From Pycnococcus provasolii (lineage: Eukaryota; Chlorophyta; Pseudoscourfieldiophyceae; Pseudoscourfieldiales): DNA of 64,000 bases. The stretch spans positions 186,001-250,000 of the forward strand of contig CP150556.1 of assembly GCA_049487715.1 (NCBI GenBank), read 5' to 3'. Positions 37,769 through 47,823 of the stretch are shown here, one piece after another (positions within the stretch are counted from its first letter, which is position 1; each line of letters opens with the position of its first letter). The position numbers and the translations under genes are program-made. Under the pieces are notes generated by a model that saw only the letters and a list, made by a program, of their open reading frames with translations, ran no database searches and was not told the origin of the DNA.

Positions 37769-39889
37769 TCACGACGCGTGCGCGCCGCGTGCAGCCGCGC
37801 GGCGCTTCAGCTCGCCCTGCCGAACATTTAGTGACCGTAACTCCGCGAGAATGAGCGCCTCCTCCGCACTGCGATCCACAGCCGCCGCCACGTCGTGGAT
37901 GTCCACTCCGCCGCGTGACGACTTCGACGCACCCACGCGAGGGGAGCAGTGTGCGCTGTCGACATCGGACACCTGGCAGCCAAGTTTCTCCAGAGATCGC
38001 TCGAGACGCGCAACCTCAAGACTCAGCGTCGTCGGCGCGGGTGATGCAGCAGAGGGACCCCAGCGCGAAGGTACCGCAGGTGGTTTCGAAGAAGACGACG
38101 ACGCTGATGTCACCGGCGTCATAAAGCGAGCGGGTGGGGGTACGGGAGTCTGCGCCTTGCCCGCGGCGAGAAGCTCGCGCGCCATCCTTGCCGCCTTCGT
38201 CTCCGAGAAGCGCACAATGCCGCCGCCTGTCAACGCAGAGGGCAGGCGTTCAGGCTCCGGCTCTGGCTCCGTAAAGCGGGCAATTGCGCTGCTTGCCCTT
38301 GCCTGTGCGGGAACTGGCACGGGAACAGGAGCTGGCGCGGGTGCCGCAATCGCAGGAAGATGGCTTGCCGTTGCCGTATCCGTGCCGTCCGCTGGCATTG
38401 GCGTTCCGCCAACCATTCCGCGCGTCGTCCGCACGGCGCGGTATCGTGCAGCCGCAGCCGGCGCTGAGACTGGTGCATGCGTCTTGCGGATGACAACTAC
38501 CGTCTTCTGCACGGGTCGTGCACGCACCGCTGGTTGAGGCACCGGCAATGCAGCACTGGAATTCGGAGATGCAGTGACAGCAGCGTGAACTTGTGGGCGT
38601 GCACCACGAGCGGGCAAGCATGGAGGCGGTGGCGGTGGCGGTGTTGCGGCGACTGCAGGGCGTCGGCGCTGCGCTGCCTGCATGCGCCGTTCGCGCTCGG
38701 CGGCGGCGGCCACAGCGGCTGCGTACGAGCCTGCAAGCAACGGTGGTGCCTCGTATGCGGTGCTAGCTGGCGAAGCACTGCCGCCACCGCGCACAGCTTG
38801 CGCCGGGGCTGGTGTGCGACATACCGCGGGCGGCGGTCCCTCGTATGCGGTGCTAGCCGGCGATACACTTCCGCCGCCGCGCACAGCTGGCGCCGGGGCT
38901 GGTGTGCGACATACCGCGGGCGGCGGTCCCTCGTATGCGGTGCTAGCCGGCGATACACTTCCGCCGCCGCGCACAGCTTGCGTCGGGGCTGGCGAGGTAA
39001 ACGCTGTCATGACGACAGCGGGATTCCTTGGAGTTGGGGTGGGTGGATGGTGTGCGCACGCCATAGCTTGCGCGTCAAAGTCAGCAGGTGCAGGTCTTCG
39101 TCGACGCGGCGGCGTCGTTCCCGTCCCGGCGTTTCCCGCCAGCTGCTTCAGAGGCGTCTCCTCTGCCACCACGGCTTTGCTTGCCGCCACGTCGCGACGC
39201 ACCGCGCTCAAGATACTTGTGCATGGAGCCGTGTGTTCTGTACACGTCCAAGTGGGCACTTTTTTCCTTTGCGGCGACGCGGGCGGCGACAAATGTCGAG
39301 CTGGTTGGTCCTGGAAAAGCTCCCTCTGCGCCGGCTTCGGAAGGCTGTGTTGCCACCGCGTGTTGTCGACGTCGACTTCCACCATGAGCGCGTTTTCCTT
39401 CGCCTGCGCAGTTCGTACCTGTGCTGGCGGTGGCAAGTCCGCGTGCGCGATGCGCGCGCGTACGTGAGCCCGTGCGGGTGCCGCAACCACCGGCGCGGCG
39501 TCGTTGTTCTTCGCGTACGTCGCTTTCTTTTCAGCATCTTCGCCTGGGTAGCACGCCTTGAGCATGTTCTTGAGCCTGTTCACCGCTCTTGACCTTGGCC
39601 CTTGCCTGAAGTACAGGTTACTTTTTTGTTCCTCCCTGCGTGCGTCGAGCGCCTCTTTCTCCTTCTTTGTCTTCTCCACCTCCTCCTTGAGCGTCTTCGC
39701 GGCGTACATGCGTCTTCTCCGCCGCGTCTCTCGTGCCGCTTCGCGGAGCCGTCGCGAGGCGTCGTTCATTACCACATGGTGAGCTGAAAGACGAGGCATA
39801 ACCATACCAACCGCTGGCCCAACACCAACCAAACCGGCCGGTAAACCACACGCTGGCCCAACCACACGGTCAACGGGGTGAGGCAACAT
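37769..39889 (-). CDS. Pro/Ala-rich repeat protein with basic coiled N-terminus, unknown
   Basis: Up to 706 residues from ATG 39889; ATGs at 39799 and 39769 are alternatives, and the latter opens MNDASRRLREAARETRRRRR, a good helix start. Residues after it form a highly charged coiled region (KTLKEEVEKTKKEKEALDAR). The rest is disordered Ala/Pro/Thr-rich sequence with three copies of a 30-residue unit (AVRGGGSVSPASTAYEGPPP core), the 90-bp tandem repeat at about 38752-38996. A recurring IVRFSETKAARMARELLA/IARFTEPEPEPE pair might be short binding motifs. The C-terminus is again helical (AAVDRSAEEALILAELRSLN). I know no family; a cytoskeletal or scaffold role is only a guess. Confidence 0.6.
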   Translation of the reverse strand: MLPHPVDRVVGPACGLPAGLVGVGPAVGMVMPRLSAHHVVMNDASRRLREAARETRRRRRMYAAKTLKEEVEKTKKEKEALDARREEQKSNLYFRQGPRSRAVNRLKNMLKACYPGEDAEKKATYAKNNDAAPVVAAPARAHVRARIAHADLPPPAQVRTAQAKENALMVEVDVDNTRWQHSLPKPAQRELFQDQPARHLSPPASPQRKKVPTWTCTEHTAPCTSILSAVRRDVAASKAVVAEETPLKQLAGNAGTGTTPPRRRRPAPADFDAQAMACAHHPPTPTPRNPAVVMTAFTSPAPTQAVRGGGSVSPASTAYEGPPPAVCRTPAPAPAVRGGGSVSPASTAYEGPPPAVCRTPAPAQAVRGGGSASPASTAYEAPPLLAGSYAAAVAAAAERERRMQAAQRRRPAVAATPPPPPPPCLPARGARPQVHAAVTASPNSSAALPVPQPAVRARPVQKTVVVIRKTHAPVSAPAAAARYRAVRTTRGMVGGTPMPADGTDTATASHLPAIAAPAPAPVPVPVPAQARASSAIARFTEPEPEPERLPSALTGGGIVRFSETKAARMARELLAAGKAQTPVPPPARFMTPVTSASSSSSKPPAVPSRWGPSAASPAPTTLSLEVARLERSLEKLGCQVSDVDSAHCSPRVGASKSSRGGVDIHDVAAAVDRSAEEALILAELRSLNVRQGELKRRAAARGAHAS
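38752..38996 (-). repeat. 90-bp coding minisatellite
   Basis: Nearly three copies, anchored on TCGTATGCGGTGCTAGC at about 38751, 38841 and 38931. The last two are almost identical, so duplication is recent. It is in frame with the Pro/Ala-rich gene. Confidence 0.85.
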
Positions 39890-41250
39890 GAATGTTAAGA
39901 AGGAGGGGCAGCCTTCTTTCTGGAACAGATGTACCTTAAGGCCGCGGGAAGGCAAGTTGCCAGGGTCGAAAGGGACCCAACTTGCCCGGGTAGGGGATAG
40001 GGGTACCTTTAAGGGCGGTCCCTTTGTCGGAGGAAGTCAAACTTCGGTCACAGGGAACTGGGCGAGGCAAACTTCCCCCTTCCCCCTCTGGCCTTCTCCC
40101 TCTCCTTCTTTCTCCCCCCCCTGGGCCCAGGCCTGGGCCCAGGGGCCCCTCACCCCCACCCTAGGCCTGGGGTGCCCACCAGCGTTCGGACCAGGTGCCA
40201 GGGACCTGTGCCAGGGGAACCGCTTGCCGCCTTGCCTTAGGAGCCGCTGCCCGCGGGGATCCCTTGCTGTACCTGTATGAGTTGGCCTTCATGTCTGTAT
40301 GTACAGTATGTCCTCGTGGTGTCATGGTCCCAAGGAAACTGGAGGACCTGTCTGTCTCCTTCCTGCCTGTCTCCAGGGGTCACCTATCCCCTTTTGTTTC
40401 AAATGGATTGGGGGTTGGGATCGCGCACGGCGCATGCACCTGGCTGTCCTGGCGCATGCGATGTAGCCTGTAGGACCTCGTTGTAGTCTTGTTTTAAGAG
40501 TCAAAAGAAGTATCTCACAACCGTCATGTTTGTCCTCAACAGACAAGACGTTTGGATTACAAGTGCCCGGCTAGCCTGGACTGTACTATTATGGATACTG
40601 ACATGCCCAAGCGAGGGGGTTACAAGTGGCATGCCCGCCAAGCCCCCCACGGCACCAAGTCACCAACGCTCCAAGGACAGTGCAGCGAGGACTCATAGTA
40701 GTTGTTTTACGTTACATTATTGTGCAGCACTGGTGGCGCGCTCGCATGCGCTTAGCACCCTAGTCCGACGTTCAGGCGTCGAGAGCGCCTTGGAAGACCC
40801 TGCGCCTGCGGTGAGCCCGTTGTTCCGCACCGCTGAAAAATTGGCGTTTTGTAAGCTACTGAACCCTAACCCTAACCCGATTTTTAATTTTCAAATTGTT
40901 GACTCTTGATTCATTCTGTGACAGTTTTTCCTCCCTGGACCGTTTTTTTTCAGTTTTTTTTGGTGCGATGTCGCGTTGCGTGCTTGGTGGTGGGCTTGGG
41001 CTGTGGGCTTGGTGGTGGTGGTGGTGTTGTTTGTTGTGGCGTCACTCAGTGAAAGGTGTTGTTGGCTTGGTGCCAGTGGTGTTTGTCTTGGCGTTGTTGT
41101 GTAGTTAGTAGTTCTGGTGGGCTTGGTAGCTTGCAGACTGGTGGTGTCGTTGTTGACGACTTCGTGGTGGTGGTGAAAGCCGATGGTGGTGGTGATGTTG
41201 CGTCCTCGACGATCATCAAGCCACCCCCCTGCTCGAAATTGCCCATCGAC
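39890..41250. other. intergenic
   Basis: 1.36 kb between divergent genes. It contains a 22-bp perfect palindrome (40121-40142), GGGATCCC (40256-40263) and a CCCTAA patch (40861-40879). The kinase frame is open through 41109-41250 without an ATG (a CAG at 41134-41136 could be a splice acceptor), so a 5' exon may be present. No other gene was seen. Confidence 0.45.
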
Positions 41251-42483
41251 ATGTCCCATGTCGAACTCGGTGGCGATTCACTCGGCTCAGGCTACCAAGC
41301 GACGGTCGCGCGAGCCTCGTTAAAAAACGTGCCGATCGCTGTCAAGTACGTGCGGTGGGAGAAGGTTGTGCAACAACACGACGATGACGACGACGACGAT
41401 GATAACACGTGCGACGACTCCTTTCATCATCATCGTCGTCGTCGTCGTATCGACGAAGTTGAGCACAACGCAGATCGCGTGAAAAAACTGAAGCACGAAA
41501 TTGATATGCACTGCTTGGTGGCTGACCACCCGAACGTGCTTCGATTTCTTGGCCCGGGTAACTACCAAGACGGCTCGTGGTTCCAGCCTGAGGATGACGA
41601 CGCCAACGAAGACGCATATAGCGAACATGACATGTCACGCGCTCCATCATATCCCGTATTTTTGGCCATGGAGCTGGCAGATGGACGCAGCCTGAAGGAA
41701 CTTGTGCACGCACGGGGCGTGAGGGCGGCGTCACAACAACGACAGCAGCAGCAACAACAAACAGAAAATTCCTTCCCACCACCCAATGCTGCCGTGCCGT
41801 TAGCATTGGCACTGCCTCTGGCGCGCGACATGGCACAATCTCTCGCACATCTGCACGCGAGCGAGCCGCACCCAATTGTGCATCGTGACGTGCGCCTCAG
41901 CAATTTCCTCGTCGTACGTGGTGCGGGAAAGGGAGGGCGTCCTGCGGCGAAGCTCGCCGACTTTGGACGTGCGACATTGCTTGCGAATCGAACGTCGCGT
42001 CTACGCTGCGAAGCACCATCTTCGTCGTCGGAGAAGTCGGAGTATCCGTGTCACAGTCTGGAGGAGACGCGGGGTTACATCGCGGCGCTTGGCGTTGCGC
42101 CGGAGGTGACACGAGGAGAATCGTACGGAATTTCCGCGGATGTGTTTTCGCTGGGCGCCAGCTTGTTTCATTTGCTGACGGGCATACCGCACTGCGTCGC
42201 TGACGACGACAGTTCTTATGATGCTACGTACTACGCGTTTCCTTTGAAGGAGCTTCGAAAGCTCGTGCCCACACCACGCGTGGTTGTCATGGAAGGTAAG
42301 CAGGTCAGCCGTTCTGATATCGAAAGGTTTCTGCGCTTGGCGCACAAAGGCGCGAAGCAGGAGATTTTGGAGAGGCTGGTTGACGACGTGCTATTGGCTT
42401 GCTTACGTGCGGAGATCGATAGACGTCCAAGTGCGGAGGATTTGGTTCGTGTGCTGGACGAGTTGTTGTTGCTTCTAGTTTGA
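41251..42483 (+). CDS. serine/threonine-type protein kinase
   Basis: 410 residues from ATG 41251, which begins right at the kinase domain. The glycine loop is GGDSLGSGYQATVARA; the VAIK lysine is IAVKYVRW (Lys32); the alpha-C glutamate is in KLKHEIDMH; the catalytic loop is HRDVRLSNF (His211, Asp213); DFGRA is at 237; APEVTRGESYGISADVFSLG is the APE/subdomain IX region; the C-lobe ends RPSAEDLVRVLDEL. All catalytic residues are present, but the catalytic-loop lysine is Arg, which is unusual for Ser/Thr kinases. Inserts rich in Asp, His and Arg (residues 40-60) and Gln lengthen the domain. Only residues upstream of the domain are uncertain, because the frame continues to about 41109 without an ATG. 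Confidence 0.82.
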   Translation: MSHVELGGDSLGSGYQATVARASLKNVPIAVKYVRWEKVVQQHDDDDDDDDNTCDDSFHHHRRRRRIDEVEHNADRVKKLKHEIDMHCLVADHPNVLRFLGPGNYQDGSWFQPEDDDANEDAYSEHDMSRAPSYPVFLAMELADGRSLKELVHARGVRAASQQRQQQQQQTENSFPPPNAAVPLALALPLARDMAQSLAHLHASEPHPIVHRDVRLSNFLVVRGAGKGGRPAAKLADFGRATLLANRTSRLRCEAPSSSSEKSEYPCHSLEETRGYIAALGVAPEVTRGESYGISADVFSLGASLFHLLTGIPHCVADDDSSYDATYYAFPLKELRKLVPTPRVVVMEGKQVSRSDIERFLRLAHKGAKQEILERLVDDVLLACLRAEIDRRPSAEDLVRVLDELLLLLV

Positions 42484-42626
42484 TGACGTTAGCATTGTAA
42501 AAATTTTCCCTCTTTGATATCACACATCCCGGTATCCGTCTGTGAATGTGAAGAATGGTGTGAATGGAAGACCGTTGGACAAAGTAAAGTGCACTCCATT
42601 ACTGAATGAGGGATCTCAGTACCCGT

Positions 42627-45485
42627 CTACGCGAGAAGAAGTTTCTCCACGCACTGAAGAGCGAGCGGGGAAACCTCACTCGCCTGCGAGCGAACGCACA
42701 CTTTAATGCCTGGAACACCTTCCCGCAGTGATAGCTCGAGGAGCACGTAGCCGTGGTGCGAAATCAGCTTGCCACAGAAATAAAAAGCCTCCATGCCATT
42801 ATCGGCGGGCCGGCGAGCGAGGAAGAACACGCTTCGCGCCTCGAGCTTCGCGATGAGTGCATCACCAGTCGGAATCACCGCCTGAACTCTCGTCGACTGC
42901 TCCTGAGAGTCAGGAATTCCTCGCCAAAGATCCAGGAAGGCGTTCTTCTCCAGCCTTCCATCAGCCGCGAACAGCGCGTCGAGGCTCAGGCTATCGGTGA
43001 AATAGTACACCTGCCCAGCGGATCCGTTGTGCTTCACGGCAACCTGAAGACTCACCGACGGCGCCGTGCCCGGCGGAACAACCATGGCCGAGTTGATCGC
43101 AAGCGGTGCGGAGCCTCGTGCCATGCCCCCTGGCGGAACGGGCGACGGCGTGAGTGTGACAGCGGGTGACGTCGGCGCCAATCCGAAGAAACTCTTGTTG
43201 AGCTGGATCATCACGCCGTCAATGGGCTGCGCGCCCTGGTTCGACACGCTCAGCTCATAGACAACCTGGCCATTCAGAGACTTCACCGCGCCAGAAATTT
43301 CCATGCCGTTTCCTCGCGCCGCTGGGAGCAGCACCGGAAGCGGGAGCGCCGGTGGCGGCGCTCCACCAGCCGCACCTCCGACCGGCGCGCCGCCACCGCC
43401 GAGCAGGTCGAAGGGGTCCAATGGCGCAGCGGGCGCCGCGGGTGCTGCAGGCGCGCCGCCGCCGAGCAGATCGCCCAGCATGTCTGCGCCAGATGGCGTC
43501 GCCATTGGTGGTGCGGCAGCCACCGCGGCAGGCGCGCCGACGTCCAGACCCATCAGGTCGCCCATGAGGTCAGTGGGTGGCGCGGCATTTCCCGCGGGCG
43601 CGGTGGCCGGGGTCACATCGCCACCGAGCAGGTCGCCAACAAGCCCGCCACTGCTGCTCTCCGGGCCCGACATGGCTCCGTAGTCCACCGCGACGGATCC
43701 CGTTCCAGAAGAAACGGGGTAGCGTGCACGGCTCACGAAGCTCTCCGGTGGCTTGTGGTAGACACTTGCCAGCGTTCCCATGTTTGACAGCAGTTCGTTG
43801 AGCAGGCTCGCCTCTATGGACCGTGCATCGTCCGAGATGACGGGCTTCTCAGCCAGCACGACTTCCTTGGCCGCCTCTGGGTCTGTCGAAAGCAGGCGCC
43901 AGTAGACGAACGCGCGGTCACGCAAATCCGGATTGTCCGTTTCCTGGGTTGCGTTCGACAGCACGAGCTGGATCATATTCTGCGGTCCCTCCGTTGGCTT
44001 CTTCAGGAAGAGCTTCACGGTGGCTGTAAGCAGCTGCAGCTGCACGTTCGGAGGCTCCTCGGGGAATGTCTCGAGGAAGCTCTCGAGAAGCTCCTCGGCG
44101 TTGTCGATGCGGCTTGCATACTCGCCGATGATCCAGATCATCGCAGCCTTAGCATCCGGCTCGTCGAGCGTGTCGAGGTTGTCGCAGAGGTCCGCAATCA
44201 CGCTCTCGTAGCGGTTCGGGTAGCGCCGGAAGATGTGCATGATCACCACAACCGCCTCCTGCGTGACATAGTTCACCTTCGTGGAGATGAGCTCGAGCAG
44301 AACGGCGATACACTTCTGGGCGGCGCGCTCAAGCATCACCGCGCAGCGGCCAATGCACCTCACCGCCTTGCGCACGAAGTCGACGTCCACCTCCGTGGCG
44401 TACTCCTTAAGCTCGAGAAGGACTTGGTCAACGTTTCGGTCGTTCACCAGTGCGATAATGATTTCGAGTTTTTCCATCTTGACATATGTGGGATCGTTGT
44501 ACTTGCAGAAGAACACCTTGACTTCGTGCTGTAGAATTTCTGGCCTCTTCTGAACGATGAGCGCGATGTTGCGCAGCGCGACGTACTGCATTTCCGGCTC
44601 CGTGCTTAGCAGAGTGACGAGCGGCGGCGCCATTTTCTTGCACAGGCTCGCCTGCATGTCCGGACTTGTGATGAGGTCTAGTTGCTTCATGAGCACCTTG
44701 ACGGCGCTGAGTACGATTGCACAGTTGGCGTGACTGAGCCTCGGCGCGACGCGCTCGACGATGGACTCCGCCTCTCGGCTGTCTCTGCTGTTGTAGCTCG
44801 CGAGCGCGTCGAGGATGAAGACCTGTCCCCACTCCGTACATTCGTTGAGCGCAGAGAGCAGCTTGAAGAGCACTTGTGGCGAGATGGCGAAGACGCCCGC
44901 CTTTGGGCTTCTGCTTGAGATTTCCATGAGCGACGCGACGGCGTTGGCGACGACCATGGGGTTGGAGTCTCCGAGAAGTTCTTTGAGTCCGTCGAGGAAC
45001 CCGCGGTCTTCGACAAGTTCCGGGTTGATGTCGAAGAGTTTCGCGACGCATATGGCGGCAGTTTTGCGCACGTACGGGTCGTCGTCACGCATGCACTTCA
45101 TGAGCGGGTCACAGAGGTACTCGGTAATCCGTTCAACACGGATACACCCCATGGTACGTACAGCGAGAGCACGTATGAGCGGGTTAGGATCCTGCGAGTC
45201 CTTGACAAACGTGTTAACCGCCATGATAGCAAGTTCAGGTTGCGACTTGGCGTAGTTGATTAGGTATAAATAAACAAGCTTCTTTAGTTCCAAGTTCGAA
45301 GTTTGCATGCAGTTCACGACGTCAGGGAAAAGCATCGAAACATCTTTCCCAACTGTCATCGCAGCTATCACTTTTTTCACCGCATCGCACTGCTTGGTTT
45401 TATCCAGAGAGCGAAGTTCATCCTTGAACTCAGCAATCTCACCTTTCTTCGTCGTCGTGAAGAAACGACTGTCGTTGCCCGACAT
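42627..45485 (-). CDS. AP-1/AP-2 complex beta-adaptin
   Basis: Large subunit of the clathrin adaptor at trans-Golgi, endosomes and plasma membrane. 952 residues. The trunk (1-580) is of Armadillo/HEAT type, starting [20 protein letters not shown], with [20 protein letters not shown] and [20 protein letters not shown], the family signature. The hinge (about 600-720) is Gly/Ala/Pro-rich with repeated GDLLGG and DPFDLLGG elements that could bind clathrin or EH proteins. The ear (about 730-952) has the beta sandwich and platform. As in other algae and plants, one beta protein may serve both AP-1 and AP-2; that is inferred. No intron in nearly 2.9 kb. It ends convergent with the kinase gene. Confidence 0.96.
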   Translation of the reverse strand: MSGNDSRFFTTTKKGEIAEFKDELRSLDKTKQCDAVKKVIAAMTVGKDVSMLFPDVVNCMQTSNLELKKLVYLYLINYAKSQPELAIMAVNTFVKDSQDPNPLIRALAVRTMGCIRVERITEYLCDPLMKCMRDDDPYVRKTAAICVAKLFDINPELVEDRGFLDGLKELLGDSNPMVVANAVASLMEISSRSPKAGVFAISPQVLFKLLSALNECTEWGQVFILDALASYNSRDSREAESIVERVAPRLSHANCAIVLSAVKVLMKQLDLITSPDMQASLCKKMAPPLVTLLSTEPEMQYVALRNIALIVQKRPEILQHEVKVFFCKYNDPTYVKMEKLEIIIALVNDRNVDQVLLELKEYATEVDVDFVRKAVRCIGRCAVMLERAAQKCIAVLLELISTKVNYVTQEAVVVIMHIFRRYPNRYESVIADLCDNLDTLDEPDAKAAMIWIIGEYASRIDNAEELLESFLETFPEEPPNVQLQLLTATVKLFLKKPTEGPQNMIQLVLSNATQETDNPDLRDRAFVYWRLLSTDPEAAKEVVLAEKPVISDDARSIEASLLNELLSNMGTLASVYHKPPESFVSRARYPVSSGTGSVAVDYGAMSGPESSSGGLVGDLLGGDVTPATAPAGNAAPPTDLMGDLMGLDVGAPAAVAAAPPMATPSGADMLGDLLGGGAPAAPAAPAAPLDPFDLLGGGGAPVGGAAGGAPPPALPLPVLLPAARGNGMEISGAVKSLNGQVVYELSVSNQGAQPIDGVMIQLNKSFFGLAPTSPAVTLTPSPVPPGGMARGSAPLAINSAMVVPPGTAPSVSLQVAVKHNGSAGQVYYFTDSLSLDALFAADGRLEKNAFLDLWRGIPDSQEQSTRVQAVIPTGDALIAKLEARSVFFLARRPADNGMEAFYFCGKLISHHGYVLLELSLREGVPGIKVCVRSQASEVSPLALQCVEKLLLA

Positions 45486-46043
45486 TGCACAAGTTTACAA
45501 AAACTACAATGAAAATGAAGACGAAGCAGGCGCGCGTTTCCAAAAGCCCCCCCCCCTAACCGAAACCCTAAGGCCGAAACCCGAATCTCGAAGCACCCAA
45601 GGCAGCAGGGCATCTTTTTTTTTCGACACACGGCAACGTCCCAAGCCCTTGCAACGTCCCAACGGGTAAAGGTTAAACGTTTCTTCCTGGGAGTAAAACC
45701 GGAACCATAAACTTTACCGACATACCACTACATATGCCCTCCTTCGCACCACCACGATAACAGGTCTAACACACACATATGTAAGTGACACACGTACTGT
45801 GCACACACGTACCTGTACACACACGTCACACACGTACCTGTACACACACACCTACTGTAACTGGTCTTAACGCACTGTAGACCTTGTTTTGACGCAGTTG
45901 ACCGAGCTTGAAAGACTGCTCAAGGTCCTTAAAGGCCCATAAGTCTCGTTACATACGTTAGGAGACTACTACAGTACTGTACTGACAGTACAATAACCTT
46001 TGTTAGTTCTCTTTCGTGTGTATGTAAATACTGGCTGTATGTA
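45486..46043. other. intergenic
   Basis: About 560 bp. CACACGTACCTGTACACACA-type direct repeats at about 45770-45855. No gene. Confidence 0.5.
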
Positions 46044-47720
46044 TTAGTCGCCATAGATGCAAATCTTGCCCTTGACGCCCGTCGCCATCAAGATGCGGTG
46101 ACTCAAATGCTCGATGTTGATCACGTGAGCATCCTTCACCTCGTAGCGGCGCTGGAAGTACTTCCCGCCACCGCTGCTGAACCCGTAGACGTCAAGGCGA
46201 CTGCACGAGCCATTCGCAACCTGCTCAATCAATCCCATGAGGCGCGCCCAGCCGCCCGTCGGCTTACCAGCCTTAAGCTTCCTCTCCTTCTTGTACGTCT
46301 CGTAAATCGCAGTCGCGTCCTCGCGCCACGTGGCAACGTCAGGACCGTATATGACCGACATCTTGCCGTCGGGCATGCGCCCGAGATTCTTCGGCGGCGC
46401 CTTCGGAATCACGTGCAGCTTTGAAGGACGCTGCGAGCCCTTGAAGGGACCCTGCGCGTAATTCGCCTTGATGAAAATGCCGTCCACCTTCTTGCCCACG
46501 TACTTCTCGTAACCCTTCGTGACGGTGTTGTACCGAACGACAAAGTCGTGGCGGTCAATCTCCGCGCCGTTGTTGTGAGCAAGCACGTTGTCCGCATTGC
46601 CCACAACCGCGCACGTTCCCAGAGAGTTGTTGCGCAGCAAGGGCAGGTTGTCGCGCACTTCGTCCTCGCTCGCGGTTGGCGCGTACTTCTTCCACCAAGG
46701 ACGACCGACGTGGTTGCCCTTCGTGGCCAGGCCGTGCTCGCTGAACGCGCAGTCTCGGTCTAGCCAGAAGCAGTGGCGCTCCCTGGCTAGGATCTTCGCC
46801 ATCATCTGCAGCGTCTTCATCGACGGCGGATTTTTCACCTTCGCGGTCGTGGGCTTCACCGGTTGGCCCGAAACGCCCTCGTAGCAGTACTTGGGCGCCG
46901 TCAGGCGGTTCGGAGTGAGCGCGTCCACGGGCACCGTGCCATCCTCGTTGAAGTTGGTGTTGACGAACGGCTTAGACGTGTCTGCCTTGACGTCCTTGGA
47001 GTCAGCCTTCGCGGCGCTGCCGCCGCCACTACCGCCGCGACCACGACCGCGACCCGAGCGTCTCCTGGCTCTTCGCTCTTGCCGCCTCGCAGCGCGAGCC
47101 TCTCGCGCGCCTTCTTTGTCGCCTCCTTCGCCTTCGGATGTGGACTCTTCCCCCTCCTCCTCAGACTCCTGTAGACTCCGCCGTCTTCTGTAGCTTTCTT
47201 CGCCGTCTTCATTCGCGCCGGCTGTGTGTGCAGGCCAGCCGTGTCCATCTGGAGTGACAGCGAGCGCGATCGCACCTGGTCTCCATGGTGCCGTCCACCC
47301 AGCTTTTGCGTTTATTCTCTTGTGCGCGTGTGTTGTCCCAGCGTCTCCTTTTGGATGCTCATCGGGTGTGTGCGCGTATGCGTCATCTGCGACAGCCTTG
47401 CCAGTAACCCGTGGACTTACCACGGCGAGCGTGACCGCGAGCAAGAGCAGGCCGTGGAAGGAGCACCGGCGTGCACGCCTGCCATCTGCGCGCATCTCCA
47501 GAGCTCCGCGAAGTAGGAATAGTGGAGCGATCTCAGCCTTCGCAACGAACCCGACGGTGTCGAGTGTCGACGGTGTTGCGGACGGCGTTTTGACGGTAAT
47601 AAGTTGCCACCCCATTGCCCATCGCTCGACCAGCTTCATCGGAGCAACACGCCTGACCACCTCGCACAACCGCCTCGCACGTCCATGGAGGCACACTCCG
47701 CGCTCGTCACCCGCTTGCAT
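46044..47720 (-). CDS. GT29 sialyltransferase-like protein
   Basis: Type II Golgi glycosyltransferase of family GT29; algal and plant members share sialyl motifs though sialic acid use is unproven. 558 residues from the first ATG. An ATG at 47495 opens MRADGRRARRCSFHGLLLLA, a better signal anchor, and may be the true start. The stem is Glu/Gly/Arg-rich. Sialyl motif L is at about 366-400: GTCAVVGNADNVLAHNNGAE, then IDRHDFVVRYNTV. The small and VS motifs are less clear; HVINIEHLSHRILMATG near the C-terminus supplies the late His. Acceptor and donor are unknown. Divergent from the folate-receptor-like gene, with overlapping or very short promoter space (103 bp). Confidence 0.82.
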   Translation of the reverse strand: MQAGDERGVCLHGRARRLCEVVRRVAPMKLVERWAMGWQLITVKTPSATPSTLDTVGFVAKAEIAPLFLLRGALEMRADGRRARRCSFHGLLLLAVTLAVVSPRVTGKAVADDAYAHTPDEHPKGDAGTTHAHKRINAKAGWTAPWRPGAIALAVTPDGHGWPAHTAGANEDGEESYRRRRSLQESEEEGEESTSEGEGGDKEGAREARAARRQERRARRRSGRGRGRGGSGGGSAAKADSKDVKADTSKPFVNTNFNEDGTVPVDALTPNRLTAPKYCYEGVSGQPVKPTTAKVKNPPSMKTLQMMAKILARERHCFWLDRDCAFSEHGLATKGNHVGRPWWKKYAPTASEDEVRDNLPLLRNNSLGTCAVVGNADNVLAHNNGAEIDRHDFVVRYNTVTKGYEKYVGKKVDGIFIKANYAQGPFKGSQRPSKLHVIPKAPPKNLGRMPDGKMSVIYGPDVATWREDATAIYETYKKERKLKAGKPTGGWARLMGLIEQVANGSCSRLDVYGFSSGGGKYFQRRYEVKDAHVINIEHLSHRILMATGVKGKICIYGD

Positions 47721-47823
47721 CCCAGGTTGCCGGTCGTGGTCATAGGTATGACATAAAGGTTAGTCGTGTGAGCGTGCGGCGAAACAACCGTTCGAGCAGG
47801 TCGTTCGCGCTCGATATCTCGCG

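Noticed and set aside
46863-47193. Plus-strand frames in the GT29 stem
   Set aside because: Low-complexity antisense of Arg/Gly/Glu-rich stem sequence.
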